Part shown: piece by piece, positions 9,066-17,517 of the stretch
Position numbering within the stretch: position 1 is the first letter of the stretch
Layout: every line of letters starts with the position of its first letter
DNA from: Lentzea terrae
Lineage (GTDB): Bacteria > Actinomycetota > Actinomycetes > Mycobacteriales > Pseudonocardiaceae
Reading direction: 5' to 3'
DNA: 37,498 nt
Assembly: GCF_003265345.1 (NCBI RefSeq)
Contig: NZ_QFWW01000037.1
Span: forward strand, 1-37,498
Translations under genes and position numbers: made by a program
The notes under the pieces: generated by a model
Database searches by the model: none
Told to the model about the DNA's origin: nothing
Seen by the model: the letters and a program-made list of their open reading frames with translations, nothing else

Positions 9066-11714
9066 TCAAGAGGTCTGGCGACGGCCGGCGACGCGGGCGC
9101 CGAAGCCGAACGCGATGAGGAGCGCGGCGACCACGCCGAGCCCGAGCACGCTGGCGCCGGTCTTGGCGAGCGCACCCCCGGTGCCGATGTCCTCGTAGGT
9201 GCCGCTGTCCGTGTCGTCTTCAGGGCCCTGGTCGGAGTCGTCGTAGTCGGGTTCTGGTCGTTCCGGGCCCGGCACGACCGGGAAGCTGTTGTGCGTCACC
9301 ACGTCGCCGAAGATCTGCACGCGGCCGCCGTGCTCGCCCTCGAACTGCCACGGCCCGTCGACCCACAGCCAGAAGTCACCCGGCGGAAGCTTCTCGAAGC
9401 GCACGCTGCCCAGTGCGTCCGATTCCGTCTCGGCGACGACGAAGCCGTCCTCCTTGTCGGTGACCACCGCGATCCTGGTGCCGGAGAGACCTTCGCCGGG
9501 GTCGACCTTCCCGTTGCCGTTGCGGTCGTGGAACAGCGGGCCTTCGAGCCCACCCGTGCCACCGGGCACGCTGGCCCAGTCGAAGCCGTACGGGCCGTCG
9601 GTGTTGTGCGAGGGGTTCGGCGCGAAGTCGCAGGCGATGACCACCCGGCGCTTGTTGCGCGCGGCAGTGGGCACCTTCTCCGTCACGACCAGCGTCTTGG
9701 TCTCACCGGGACTGACGGTGACGCCCTTGCCCCAGTAGCTCAGGTCGCCCCAGCCGGTCATCGGGTCCTCGTCGCTGCCACCGAGGTGGTTGGGGGCGCC
9801 GATCCGGTTGCACTTGGCCTGGATCCCGCTGATCTCGCGGTTGCCGACGTTCGTCAGCTTGACGGTGATCTTGGCGGTGTCCCCGATCGCGTACGACGCC
9901 TTGTCCAGCACGACGCTCGACTTGAGGGTCTCGCGGTACGGCCGCTCCGCACGTGCGGTGAGCTTGACGACCGCTCCCGGCTCCACCCAGCTCAACGGCT
10001 CGTCACCCTCGACGTGCACGAGCCAGCCGTCGGCCAGCGTGTAGCCGAGCGAGTACACGCCGGAAGGGACTTCGGAGAACGTGAAGCGCCCGAAAACGTC
10101 CGTGGTGGTCTTCAGATACCCGTACGGCGCACCGCCGTTGGCCTCGACCACGACGTGCGCGGCGGCCTCCCCGGCGTCCTGCCATCCGTTGCCGTTGCGG
10201 TCGGTGTAGACGACACCGGTGATCTCGCCGCGGGTCTGCACGACCTCGACCTCGCCGCGGAACGCACTGTTGTACGGGTTCATCCGGCCGAGGTAGTCGA
10301 TCCACCTCGACACCACCAGCTTGCCGTTCCAGATGTCGCGGATCTTGCCCGTGACCTCGAACGTGCGGGACTCACCCGCGAGGATCCGGATGCCGGGGCC
10401 GTTGGGCCGGAAGTCACCCCACTGCTCGTCCGGGACGTCCAGCGACTGGAGCCGGTGCTCCAGGCGGGTGCGCTCGGCCGCCTGGCCGCCGATGTTCGTG
10501 ACGGTCAGCCACATGCGCACGGTCTCGTGCGACTCGTAGCGGTCCTTGTCGAACTTCACCGTGGCGCGCAGCTCCGCGGGCGCCGAGTGCTTCAGGATCC
10601 GGTGGTTGACGGTGTCCTGGTCGGTGATCCGCACCTGGTCCTGACCGGCGTCGCGGAAGCCCCAGCCGCCGAGGACGACGGCCCGGTAGTCGCCCATCGC
10701 CAGACCGGTGAACTCGATGCGGCCGGCCTTGTCGCTGCGCCCCTGCGCGACCACCACCCCGGACTGCGGGTGCAGCAGTACGACCTCGGCCCACTCGACG
10801 ACCTCGGACGGGTCGATGCGGTTGTCGACGTTCTGGTCGCGGCCGACGATCATCGTGTAGGTGCCGGAACCGCCGGTCACCGCCGCCTCGTCGTGCACGA
10901 CCGGGCCGTCGGTGTTCCAGTCGGCGAACGGCGCGAAGTCGCAGTCGAGCTTGACGGAGCCCTTCTGCCGCGCGGCGGCCGGGATCTCCTCGACGATGAC
11001 GAACGTGCGCTGCTCACGAGGCGCGAGCCGCAGGCCGTTGCCCTTGAGCGGGTTCCACCCCTCGACGCGGCCGAGCGAGTTCGGGACTTCCTCGCGGTCG
11101 CAGACGGCCTGGATGTTGTCGATCGGCCGGTCGGTGGTGTTGGTGAGGCTCAGCCTGACCGTCGTGTTCGACGAGTGCTGGTAGCTGTCGCGGTCGAGCG
11201 TCGCGGTGGCCCGGAGCTGCTCGTCGTAGCGCCGCTCCGCGCGTGCCGACACCTCGGTGATCGTGTTCGCCTCGACCTGGATCAGGTCGCCGTCGATGTT
11301 GGTGTGGTGCACGGCCCAGCCGCCGGCCAGCTGGTAGGTCGGCTCGTAGGTGCCGGGCACGAGGCCGGTGAACGCGAACTTGCCGTTCGCGTCGCTGGTC
11401 GTCGCGTGCCTGGAGCCGTCGCCGAAGATCTCGACCTTGCCGCCGGCGATGGCCTCCTGGGGATCCTGCTGACCGTTGCGGTTCTTGTCGGCGTAGAGGA
11501 CGCCGTTGACGTCGCCCTTGGTGGTGTCCGGCTCCGGCTCGACCTCGGTCGGCTCCTCCGGTTCCTCCGGTGCCGACGTCTGGGTCGGACTGCTCGAGCT
11601 CGTCGGGTCGTCCTGCGCGAATGCCGCGACGGACGCCGAGCCGAAAGCCACTGCGGCAGCCGTCGCCAGAGCGACGAACCTGAGCAGCGCGCGACCGACC
11701 GATCTCTCGGACAA
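9066..11714 (-). CDS. LAKTG-anchored surface protein C
   Basis: An 882-residue secreted wall protein. I place the start at the TTG at 11714, because GGGGGATTCG stands directly before it and the following residues SERSVGRALLRF match the starts of A and D. The open frame upstream is non-coding promoter DNA. The signal peptide ends at AFA/QDD, and an acidic Pro/Glu linker follows. SdrD-B-like loops lie near residues 73 (DKNRNGQQDPQE), 290, 503 (DRNGNGWQDAGE) and 727 (DRNGNGKVDPGE), alternating with Ig-like modules. The C-terminus has an Asp/Glu-rich stretch, LAKTG, a hydrophobic segment and GRRQTS. It has the same module order as D, and the proteins are clearly related but much diverged. Its promoter region is a near-identical copy of that of D. 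It is probably the first gene of a C-B-A transcript. Confidence 0.9.
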   Translation of the reverse strand: MSERSVGRALLRFVALATAAAVAFGSASVAAFAQDDPTSSSSPTQTSAPEEPEEPTEVEPEPDTTKGDVNGVLYADKNRNGQQDPQEAIAGGKVEIFGDGSRHATTSDANGKFAFTGLVPGTYEPTYQLAGGWAVHHTNIDGDLIQVEANTITEVSARAERRYDEQLRATATLDRDSYQHSSNTTVRLSLTNTTDRPIDNIQAVCDREEVPNSLGRVEGWNPLKGNGLRLAPREQRTFVIVEEIPAAARQKGSVKLDCDFAPFADWNTDGPVVHDEAAVTGGSGTYTMIVGRDQNVDNRIDPSEVVEWAEVVLLHPQSGVVVAQGRSDKAGRIEFTGLAMGDYRAVVLGGWGFRDAGQDQVRITDQDTVNHRILKHSAPAELRATVKFDKDRYESHETVRMWLTVTNIGGQAAERTRLEHRLQSLDVPDEQWGDFRPNGPGIRILAGESRTFEVTGKIRDIWNGKLVVSRWIDYLGRMNPYNSAFRGEVEVVQTRGEITGVVYTDRNGNGWQDAGEAAAHVVVEANGGAPYGYLKTTTDVFGRFTFSEVPSGVYSLGYTLADGWLVHVEGDEPLSWVEPGAVVKLTARAERPYRETLKSSVVLDKASYAIGDTAKITVKLTNVGNREISGIQAKCNRIGAPNHLGGSDEDPMTGWGDLSYWGKGVTVSPGETKTLVVTEKVPTAARNKRRVVIACDFAPNPSHNTDGPYGFDWASVPGGTGGLEGPLFHDRNGNGKVDPGEGLSGTRIAVVTDKEDGFVVAETESDALGSVRFEKLPPGDFWLWVDGPWQFEGEHGGRVQIFGDVVTHNSFPVVPGPERPEPDYDDSDQGPEDDTDSGTYEDIGTGGALAKTGASVLGLGVVAALLIAFGFGARVAGRRQTS

Positions 11715-11938
11715 CGAATCCCCCAAGACCCCGTGACAAATGCTGTCTGCCGACGTCAGAGCCCCCGCACGCGTCGATGAGACGAGCGAAAAATACCGCA
11801 CGCACAGTGCTTCCGGAAGTGTCAAGGAGGTCACGAAAATGCGTTCAAGATTTTCTTTGGGCGAGGGCAACCGACGGGCTTCGAAAAGCGTGAGCAGAGC
11901 GCGGACAGCTGTGCCTGGGCGGCGGTGGCACGCTGGTG
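11715..11938 (-). repeat. Duplicated upstream region, copy in front of gene C
   Basis: About 224 bases upstream of gene C match the region upstream of gene D (14686-14908) at roughly 97%, with one single-base gap and about six substitutions by eye. The block holds the shared GGGGGATTC ribosome-binding site, a TTCCGGAA palindrome at 11811-11818, and a TTGACA (complement of 11820-11825) read toward C. It also holds, on the plus strand, an AAGGAGG site with an ATG. It must contain the promoter of C; I could not define a convincing -10 box. Confidence 0.8.
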
Positions 11939-11991
11939 AAGCGGGTTCGCGGAAGCGGTTTCGAAGATCAACTATCCACTGTGGACATTGA
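11839..11991 (+). pseudogene. Truncated duplicate of the AraC-gene leader (50 codons)
   Basis: An ATG eight bases behind a perfect AAGGAGG opens a 50-codon frame. Its first 33 residues (MRSRFSLGEGNRR and so on, to WHAG) correspond to the sequence directly in front of the AraC-type regulator at 14809-14907. Similarity ends abruptly at 11938, just before the regulator's GTG equivalent, and the frame then runs through unrelated sequence to a TGA. I read it as a relic of a tandem duplication that copied promoter plus leader. A functional small peptide cannot be excluded, because the ribosome-binding site is kept in both copies. Substitutions between copies include several amino acid changes, which argues against strong coding constraint. 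Confidence 0.45.
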
Positions 11992-11993
11992 TC
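11966..11993 (-). terminator. Weak hairpin at the end of gene D
   Basis: An imperfect stem-loop pairs GATCAA with TTGATC (6 bp) outside and TCCA with TGGA inside. It overlaps the stop codon of gene D. It is the only structure found between D and the duplicated promoter of C, so it is a weak terminator candidate. Confidence 0.35.
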
Positions 11994-14685
11994 ACACAGT
12001 CTTGCGGCGACCGGCCACGCGAGCGCCGATGCCGAACGCCACGAGCAACACGGCGAGCACGCCGAGACCGAGCACGCTGGCACCCGTCTTGGCGAGGGCG
12101 CCCGCGGTGCCTGTGTCCACTGTGTCCACTTCGGAACCAGGCGGGGACTCCTGGGGTTCACCGCCGTCGGGCCGGGAGCCGGGTGGCGGGCCGGGCACGA
12201 CGGAAAGCGTGTCCTCCCACACGGTCCCGTCGTACACCCGGACGCGGCCGCCCAACTCGCCCTGGAACATCCACGGCCCGTCGATCACCAACCAGAATTC
12301 GCCCGGTGGGATCTTCTCGAAGTGCACGTAGCCCTGCGCGTCCGAGACCGCCTCGGCGACCAGGAAGCCGTTCACCTTGTCGGTCATCATCATGACCCTG
12401 GTGTGGGCGATGGCCTCGCCGTAGCCGCCTTGCCCGCTGTGGTTGGGGTAGTGGAAGAGCCGGACCTTCATCCCGCCGGACCCACCGGGCAGGCTGGCCC
12501 AGTCATAGCCGAACGCGCCGTCGGTGTTGTACCTGGAGTTCGGCGCGAAGTCGCAGGCGACGACCACCTTGCGGATCCACTTTGCGGCGGCGGGCACCTT
12601 CTCCGCGATGACGAACGTCTTCGTCTCGCCGGGGTTGAGCGTCACACCCGGTGTGCTGGGCCGGAGGTCGCCCCAGGTCTCCGGCATGGGAACCAGGCCG
12701 GTGCCACCGAGGTGGTGGTTTTCGCCGGGGTGGATGTCCTCACCCCTGTTGCAGCCGGCTTGCACACCGCCGATCACCCGGTCGTCGATGTTGGTCAGCG
12801 TGACGGTCACCGTGGCGGTGTCACCGACCGCGTAGGTGGACTTGTCGAGCACCACCGCCGCCTTGAGCCTCTCGCGGTACGGCCGCTCCCCGCGCACGGT
12901 GAGCTCGAGCGGCGTTGCCGGCTCGACCTTGATCCGCGCGGCCTTGTCGTGGTCGTGCACGACCCACCCGCCGGCCAGCGTGTAGTTGACCCAGTACATG
13001 CCGGACGGGATGTTCTTCGCGGAGAACCTGCCGTTGGCGTCCGTCGAGAGCTTGGCGCTCCAGTAAGGCGCACCGCCGCTGATCTCGACCACGGCTTCTG
13101 CGGTGCCCTCGCCCGGATCCGGCTGCCCGTTGCGGTTCTTGTCCGTGTAGACGACACCGCCGAGGTCGCCTCTGGTCTGCACGATCTCGACCGAGCCGAA
13201 GATCGCGTTCTCCATCGCGTTCGTCTGACCGATGAAGTCGAAAGCGATCCACTTCGTCAGCTTGCCGTCGGGGAACTCGCGAGGCAGTCCCGAGAAGCTG
13301 AACGTGCGCGTCTCACCGGCGGGAATCCGGATGCCGACGCGGTCGTCGCGGAAGTCGCCCAACTGCTCGTCGGGGACGTCGAGCGGGTACATGCCCCATT
13401 CGAGGCGTGCGCGCTCGGCGGTCTTGCCACCGATGTTCGTGACGGTCAGCTCCAGGCGGATCGTCTCGTGCGACTCGTAGCGCGGCTTGTCGAACTTCAT
13501 CGTGCCCCGCAGGTCGGGCGGCGCCGCACGCTTCAGGAACAGGTAGCCGACACTGCCCTGTGCCGGGACGTGCAGCTGCTCCTGGCCCGCATCGCGGGGC
13601 CCCCACGAGCCGAGGAGCACGGCCCGGTAGTCACCGGCTGCGAGACCGGTGAACTCGATCTTGCCGTCCTTGTCGCTGACGCCATCGACGACCTCGTAGC
13701 CGGTCTTCTGGTTCAACAGGACGACCTGCGCACCGGAGATCGCCTCGCCGGCGTCGATGCGGGAGTTGGCGTTCCTGTCGTCGCCGAGCACCAGCGTGTA
13801 GCCGGGGTTTCCGGTCACCTTCGCATCGTCATGGACGGTCGGGCCGTCGGTGTTCCAGTCGACGAACGGCGCGAAGTCGCACTTGAGCGCGACGCTGCCC
13901 TTCTCCCTGGCGGCGAGCGGGATGTCCTCGACGATGGTGATCGTGCGCTCTTCGCCGGCCGCGAGCTCCAGGCCGTTGCCCTTCAGCACGTTCCACCCGT
14001 CACCGCGGCCGAGCAGTCGCGGCGAGTCCTCGCGGTCGCAGGCGGCGCGGATGCCGCTGATCGGGCGGTCGGTGGTGTTGGTGAGCCGCACCGTGATCGT
14101 GGCGGAGGCCGGGTGGCGATAGCTGTCCTGGTCGAGCGTCGCGGTCGCCTTGAGCTGCTCGTCGTAACGCCGCTCGGCGCGTGCCACCACGTCGGCCGTC
14201 TGGTTCGCGGTCACCGTGATCAGGTCACCGCTGACCCTCGTGTGGTGCACGGCCCAGCCGTCGGCCAGCTGGTAGGTGGGCTGGTAGGTGCCGGGGGCGA
14301 GGTCCGCGAAGGCGAACTGGCCCTCCGCGTTGCTCGTTGTCTCGTGGGACGAACCGTTGCTGCCGCCCTGGATCACGACCTTGCCGCCCGAGATGGCTTC
14401 CTCGGCGTCCTGCTGGCCGTTGCGGTTCTTGTCGGCGTACAGAACGCCGCGCACGCCGCCAGTGGTCGCCTCGGCCTGCCGTGCCGGAGGGGGCGCCGGT
14501 TCGGCGCTGGGCGGGGCTGTCGTGGGCTCCGCCGGCTGGGGCGTCGGCGTCTCGGCCGGTGTGCTCGTAGCCGTCGGGTCGTCCTGCGCGAACGCAGCAG
14601 CGGAAACCGAGCCGAATGCCATCACCGTGACGGCCGCCAGTGCGACGAACCTGAGCAGCGCGCGGCCCACCGATCTCTCCGGCAA
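11992..14685 (-). CDS. LAKTG-anchored surface protein D
   Basis: An 897-residue secreted wall protein, colinear with C. The start is the TTG at 14685 behind GGGGGATTCG; the sequence continues PERSVGRALLRF, as in A and C. The signal peptide ends at AFA/QDD, and a Pro/Thr/Ala linker follows. SdrD-B-like loops lie near residues 82 (DKNRNGQQDAEE), 300 (DRNANSRIDAGE) and 512 (DKNRNGQPDPGE). The fourth, near 742, is degenerate (YPNHSGQGGYGE) and has lost the acidic positions of the calcium-loop-like motif. A sorting signal LAKTG, a hydrophobic segment and GRRKTV end the protein. It is transcribed away from the AraC-type regulator, with which it shares the intergenic region, so regulation by that protein is plausible but unproven. 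Confidence 0.9.
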   Translation of the reverse strand: MPERSVGRALLRFVALAAVTVMAFGSVSAAAFAQDDPTATSTPAETPTPQPAEPTTAPPSAEPAPPPARQAEATTGGVRGVLYADKNRNGQQDAEEAISGGKVVIQGGSNGSSHETTSNAEGQFAFADLAPGTYQPTYQLADGWAVHHTRVSGDLITVTANQTADVVARAERRYDEQLKATATLDQDSYRHPASATITVRLTNTTDRPISGIRAACDREDSPRLLGRGDGWNVLKGNGLELAAGEERTITIVEDIPLAAREKGSVALKCDFAPFVDWNTDGPTVHDDAKVTGNPGYTLVLGDDRNANSRIDAGEAISGAQVVLLNQKTGYEVVDGVSDKDGKIEFTGLAAGDYRAVLLGSWGPRDAGQEQLHVPAQGSVGYLFLKRAAPPDLRGTMKFDKPRYESHETIRLELTVTNIGGKTAERARLEWGMYPLDVPDEQLGDFRDDRVGIRIPAGETRTFSFSGLPREFPDGKLTKWIAFDFIGQTNAMENAIFGSVEIVQTRGDLGGVVYTDKNRNGQPDPGEGTAEAVVEISGGAPYWSAKLSTDANGRFSAKNIPSGMYWVNYTLAGGWVVHDHDKAARIKVEPATPLELTVRGERPYRERLKAAVVLDKSTYAVGDTATVTVTLTNIDDRVIGGVQAGCNRGEDIHPGENHHLGGTGLVPMPETWGDLRPSTPGVTLNPGETKTFVIAEKVPAAAKWIRKVVVACDFAPNSRYNTDGAFGYDWASLPGGSGGMKVRLFHYPNHSGQGGYGEAIAHTRVMMMTDKVNGFLVAEAVSDAQGYVHFEKIPPGEFWLVIDGPWMFQGELGGRVRVYDGTVWEDTLSVVPGPPPGSRPDGGEPQESPPGSEVDTVDTGTAGALAKTGASVLGLGVLAVLLVAFGIGARVAGRRKTV

Positions 14686-14908
14686 CGAATCCCCCAAGAC
14701 CCCGTGACAAATGCTGTCTGCCGACGTCAGAGCCCCGCACGCGTCGATGAGACGAGCGAAAAGTACCGCACGCACAGTGCTTCCGGAAGTGTCAAGGAGG
14801 TCACGAAAATGCGTTCAAGATTTTCTTCGGGCGAGGGCAACCGGCGGCCTTCGAAAAGCGTGAGCACAGCGCGGACAGCTGTGCCTGGGCGGCGGTGGCA
14901 TGCTGGTT
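14686..14908 (-). repeat. Duplicated upstream region, copy between gene D and the AraC regulator
   Basis: This is the partner of the repeat at 11715-11938. It serves as divergent promoter region for gene D (minus) and the AraC-type gene (plus). Besides the shared elements it has a perfect inverted repeat GCACAGC-N7-GCTGTGC at 14864-14884, 26 bases before the regulator's GTG; in the other copy this repeat is broken by one base change. AAGGAGG at 14794-14800 stands eight bases before an ATG at 14809. Confidence 0.8.
14864..14884. promoter_or_regulatory. Inverted repeat, possible operator of the AraC-type gene
   Basis: GCACAGC and GCTGTGC arms of seven bases flank a seven-base spacer. It sits directly upstream of the short AraC-type coding region and could be an operator or a leader hairpin. 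The near-identical duplicated region in front of gene C has GCAGAGC in the left arm, which spoils the symmetry. Confidence 0.35.
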
Positions 14909-14910
14909 TC

Positions 14911-15330
14911 GTGACGCCCGAGGACCTCGCGCACCTGCGTCGAGCGCGCGACCTGATGGACCGCGAATACGCAAAGCCGTTGGACGTGCCGGCGATGGCC
15001 CGTGCCGCGCTGATGTCGCCTTCGCACTTCTCGCGCCAGTTTCGCGCGGCCTACGGCGAGACCCCGTACGGCTACCTGATGACGCGGCGGATCGAGCGTG
15101 CGAAGGCGTTGCTGCGGCTGGGCACGTTGTCGGTGACCGAGGTGTGCGTGGAGGTCGGCTGCACGTCGCTCGGCTCGTTCTCCGCCCGTTTCACCGAACT
15201 GGTCGGCGAGACACCTTCCGCGTACCGCGCGCGTTCGCACTCCGAGTTGGCCGCGGTGCCCGGATGTCAGTTGAAGGGGCTGACGCGACCGAGCAGGTTT
15301 CGAGAAGCGTCGCGCTCCGGGCCTGCCTAG
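14911..15330 (+). CDS. Short AraC-family transcriptional regulator
   Basis: A 139-residue protein that consists almost only of an AraC-type DNA-binding domain with two helix-turn-helix units. The first is around VPAMARAALMSPSHFSRQFR and the second around SVTEVCVEVGCTSLGSFSAR; the family end motif follows as GETPSAYR. No ligand-binding domain is present. From memory, short AraC proteins of this type commonly sit next to a VOC-fold gene in actinomycetes, exactly as here. I chose GTG 14911 because the domain starts right behind it. The alternative is ATG 14809, which has a perfect AAGGAGG eight bases upstream and would add a basic 34-residue extension. It may control the VOC gene and perhaps the divergent gene D. 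Confidence 0.85.
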   Translation: MTPEDLAHLRRARDLMDREYAKPLDVPAMARAALMSPSHFSRQFRAAYGETPYGYLMTRRIERAKALLRLGTLSVTEVCVEVGCTSLGSFSARFTELVGETPSAYRARSHSELAAVPGCQLKGLTRPSRFREASRSGPA

Positions 15331-15341
15331 GGTTTCGTGTC

Positions 15342-15752
15342 ATGAAGCTTTCGCACACGTTCCTCTTCGTGCACGACCAGGACGCGGCACTGAAGTTCTA
15401 CCGCGACGTCATCGGGCTCGAGGTTCGCACCGACGAGTCCGTTGAGGACTACCGCTGGCTCACCGTGGGGCCGGCCGACCAGCCGGACATCGAGATCGGC
15501 CTGTCCCGCATCGGCCCGCCCATCCCGCCGACCGACTACGAGGCGCTGAACGCGTTGCTGGCCAAGGGATCCCTGCAGGGCATCATCTTCGAGCTCGACG
15601 ACGTGGACGCGAAGTTCGAACAGGTCCGCGCGGCCGGTGCCGAGGTGATGCAGGAGCCGATCGACCAGTTCTACGGCGTCCGCGACTGCGCGTTCCGCGA
15701 CCCGTCGGGCAACATGATCCGCTTTTCGACGCCGCGGACCGTTTCGCCGTAA
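15342..15752 (+). CDS. VOC-superfamily (glyoxalase/dioxygenase fold) protein
   Basis: A 136-residue protein of one vicinal-oxygen-chelate module pair. It begins MKLSHTFLFVHDQDAALKFYRD, a standard first beta-alpha-beta motif, and ends FRDPSGNMIRF, the standard second-half metal-site motif. Candidate metal ligands are the early His of SHTFLF and a Glu near the end of each half, but the set is not certain. Members include glyoxalases, resistance proteins and dioxygenases; the substrate is not predictable. It starts 11 bases after the AraC-type gene, so they probably form one transcript. Its 3' end is only two bases from that of the convergent glycosyltransferase gene. Confidence 0.85.
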   Translation: MKLSHTFLFVHDQDAALKFYRDVIGLEVRTDESVEDYRWLTVGPADQPDIEIGLSRIGPPIPPTDYEALNALLAKGSLQGIIFELDDVDAKFEQVRAAGAEVMQEPIDQFYGVRDCAFRDPSGNMIRFSTPRTVSP

Positions 15753-15754
15753 CG

Positions 15755-17305
15755 TCAGGGCTTGCGTTCCAGCAGCGCCACGGTGGCCATGCCCGAGGGC
15801 TGAACGACCCGCGTCACGACGAAGTTGTCCCGCAGCACCTGCGCCTTGGCGGGCGTGAGACCCTCGAGCGGATCCGTTCCCGGCAATCCTGGCCGGACGA
15901 GCCACAACCGCTTCAGGTCACCGATCGCGGCCTGGGGGTCGGTGGTCTCCTCGGTGAAGAACTTCCCCAGTTCGATCCCGGTGCGCGCGGCGAAGACGTC
16001 CTTCGGCTTGACGTCGGCCGGCAGGTGGTACCGCAAACCCGTGTCGACCATGTAGTACGAGATCACCTCGCGGGCCGGCACGAGCCCGTCGCCGGGGCGG
16101 TAGTCCTTCACGATGACATCGGCGACAGCGGCGTAGCTGAACGGGCTGGCGGGCGCCGGGTCGGGGTAGTTCCACCAGTCGTGCGAGTCGGGGGCGCGCA
16201 GTGCCTTCTGGTCGGGCACGCCGAGCAGCGCGAGCACGACCAGCCCGGCGACGGTGGCCGCCGGACGGAGCGCGGCGATACCGGCTCCGGCCACGACCGC
16301 CCACGCCGGCAGGGTGAAGGTCAGGTACCGCGCCCACCAGAACGAGGTGCCGCTCTGCGAGACGACCCACACGGCCACGATCGGCAGGATCGCCATCGCC
16401 AGCCCGCAGATCGCCTGCCGGCGGGAGACACCCAGGGCCAACGGGGCCGCGACCGTCACCGCACCCGCGACCATGGCGGAGAAGAACAGCAAGGGCCACG
16501 TGGCGGGCACGGTCTGCAGGTCGGGCACGGCGAGCTTGAACTGGTTCCCGACCTGCCGCAGGCCGACCAGGGCCAGCGGAGTCACCAGCGCGAGGCCGGC
16601 CAGCGCGGCGAGCGGGAACCCGATCAGGACCCCGCGTTCCCGCCGCTGCCACCAGGACACCGCCACCACGACGAGATGCCCGGTCAGGAAGGTCAGCGCG
16701 ACCAGGTTGAACGCGCCGGCGAGCGCCACGCCCAGCGCGTACGCGCCCCACCGCAACCACCCGGGCCGGTCGAGCGCGCGCAGCAGGAGCAAGGTCGCCA
16801 GCGCCACGGCGAAGATCATGAACGCGTACGAGCGTGCTTCCTGCGCGTAGCGCGACACCACCGGCAACAGGGCGAAGACGATCCCGGCGCTCAGACCGGC
16901 ACGGTCGCCGAACATCCGCTTCGCGATCAACGCCGTCAGTGCGGCGGCGCCGGCCATGGCCAGCACCGACGGGAACCGCAGGGCGAAGGCCGAGTCGCCG
17001 AAGATCGACGTCCAGCCGTGCATCAGCAGGTAGTAGGCACCGGAAGACGCGTCGATGTGCCGCAGCAACCAGAACAACCCGCCGGTCGTCCGGGTGGCCG
17101 CGTCCCAGGTGGCCAGCTCGTCCCGCCAGAGTTCCGGTCGGCCGATCTGGTAGACCCCGAGCACCACGGCGAGCAGGGCCGGCCACAACCAGACCAGGCG
17201 CAGCAGCCGGGACAGCGCCGGCTTGCGGGTGGCTGACTCCTGATCGCCGACTTCGGACTGGGAACCGGGAGCGTCCAGCAGCACAGTCGGAGTGTCAGCG
17301 TTCAT
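15755..17305 (-). CDS. GT-C fold membrane glycosyltransferase (family 39/PMT-like)
   Basis: A 516-residue protein with many hydrophobic segments starting near residue 35. The first extracytoplasmic loop holds LWRDELATWDAA, with the Asp-Glu typical of polyprenyl-phosphate-dependent GT-C transferases. This is followed by a conserved HIDASSGAYYLLMHGW region and RYAQEARSYAF, which I recognise from the PMT_2/mannosyltransferase family. Such enzymes transfer a sugar from a lipid-linked donor on the outer face of the membrane; donor and acceptor are unknown. The ATG at 17305 has GAGGA seven bases upstream; earlier in-frame codons give a poor, non-homologous N-terminus. The C-terminal ~150 residues form the usual external domain. 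An acceptor among the nearby Thr/Pro-rich surface proteins is an attractive but unsupported idea. Confidence 0.85.
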   Translation of the reverse strand: MNADTPTVLLDAPGSQSEVGDQESATRKPALSRLLRLVWLWPALLAVVLGVYQIGRPELWRDELATWDAATRTTGGLFWLLRHIDASSGAYYLLMHGWTSIFGDSAFALRFPSVLAMAGAAALTALIAKRMFGDRAGLSAGIVFALLPVVSRYAQEARSYAFMIFAVALATLLLLRALDRPGWLRWGAYALGVALAGAFNLVALTFLTGHLVVVAVSWWQRRERGVLIGFPLAALAGLALVTPLALVGLRQVGNQFKLAVPDLQTVPATWPLLFFSAMVAGAVTVAAPLALGVSRRQAICGLAMAILPIVAVWVVSQSGTSFWWARYLTFTLPAWAVVAGAGIAALRPAATVAGLVVLALLGVPDQKALRAPDSHDWWNYPDPAPASPFSYAAVADVIVKDYRPGDGLVPAREVISYYMVDTGLRYHLPADVKPKDVFAARTGIELGKFFTEETTDPQAAIGDLKRLWLVRPGLPGTDPLEGLTPAKAQVLRDNFVVTRVVQPSGMATVALLERKP

Positions 17306-17463
17306 CGTCCTCGGACATCCATGAGGGGTGGGTGAGCGCACCGATGGTAGCGAGCAAGCACCTTTCCCCCGCGACCAGCGATCGACGGCTGCCACACGAC
17401 GCCCGGTGAGCAGCGCCCTCGGCTGGAACCGGGAACTCGACGTACGCCGCTTGACGCATTCCA

Positions 17464-17479
17464 AGTGATCTGTATCACA
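17464..17479. promoter_or_regulatory. Crp-like operator upstream of the metalloprotease
   Basis: The palindrome AGTGATCTGTATCACA fits the Crp-family consensus TGTGA-N6-TCACA with one mismatch. It lies 38 bases before the GTG start of the metalloprotease gene and is the only good match I noticed in the window. It suggests cAMP-receptor-type regulation of the downstream gene (inference). Confidence 0.5.
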
Positions 17480-17517
17480 CGTGCGGATGGCGCCCTCCTC
17501 TACTGCAAGAGGACGAC

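Noticed and set aside
9048..11780. 910-codon open frame opposite surface protein C
   Set aside because: Antisense shadow of a gene with signal peptide, modules and sorting signal; no recognisable domain.
14790..14795. TTGACA (minus strand) as -35 box of gene D
   Set aside because: A good hexamer, also present in the copy before C, but no -10 box at 16-19 bases, so I did not annotate a promoter.
16025..17236. 403-codon plus-strand frame opposite the glycosyltransferase
   Set aside because: Very rich in Arg, Gly, Gln and His with no motif; the minus-strand frame is a clear membrane protein.
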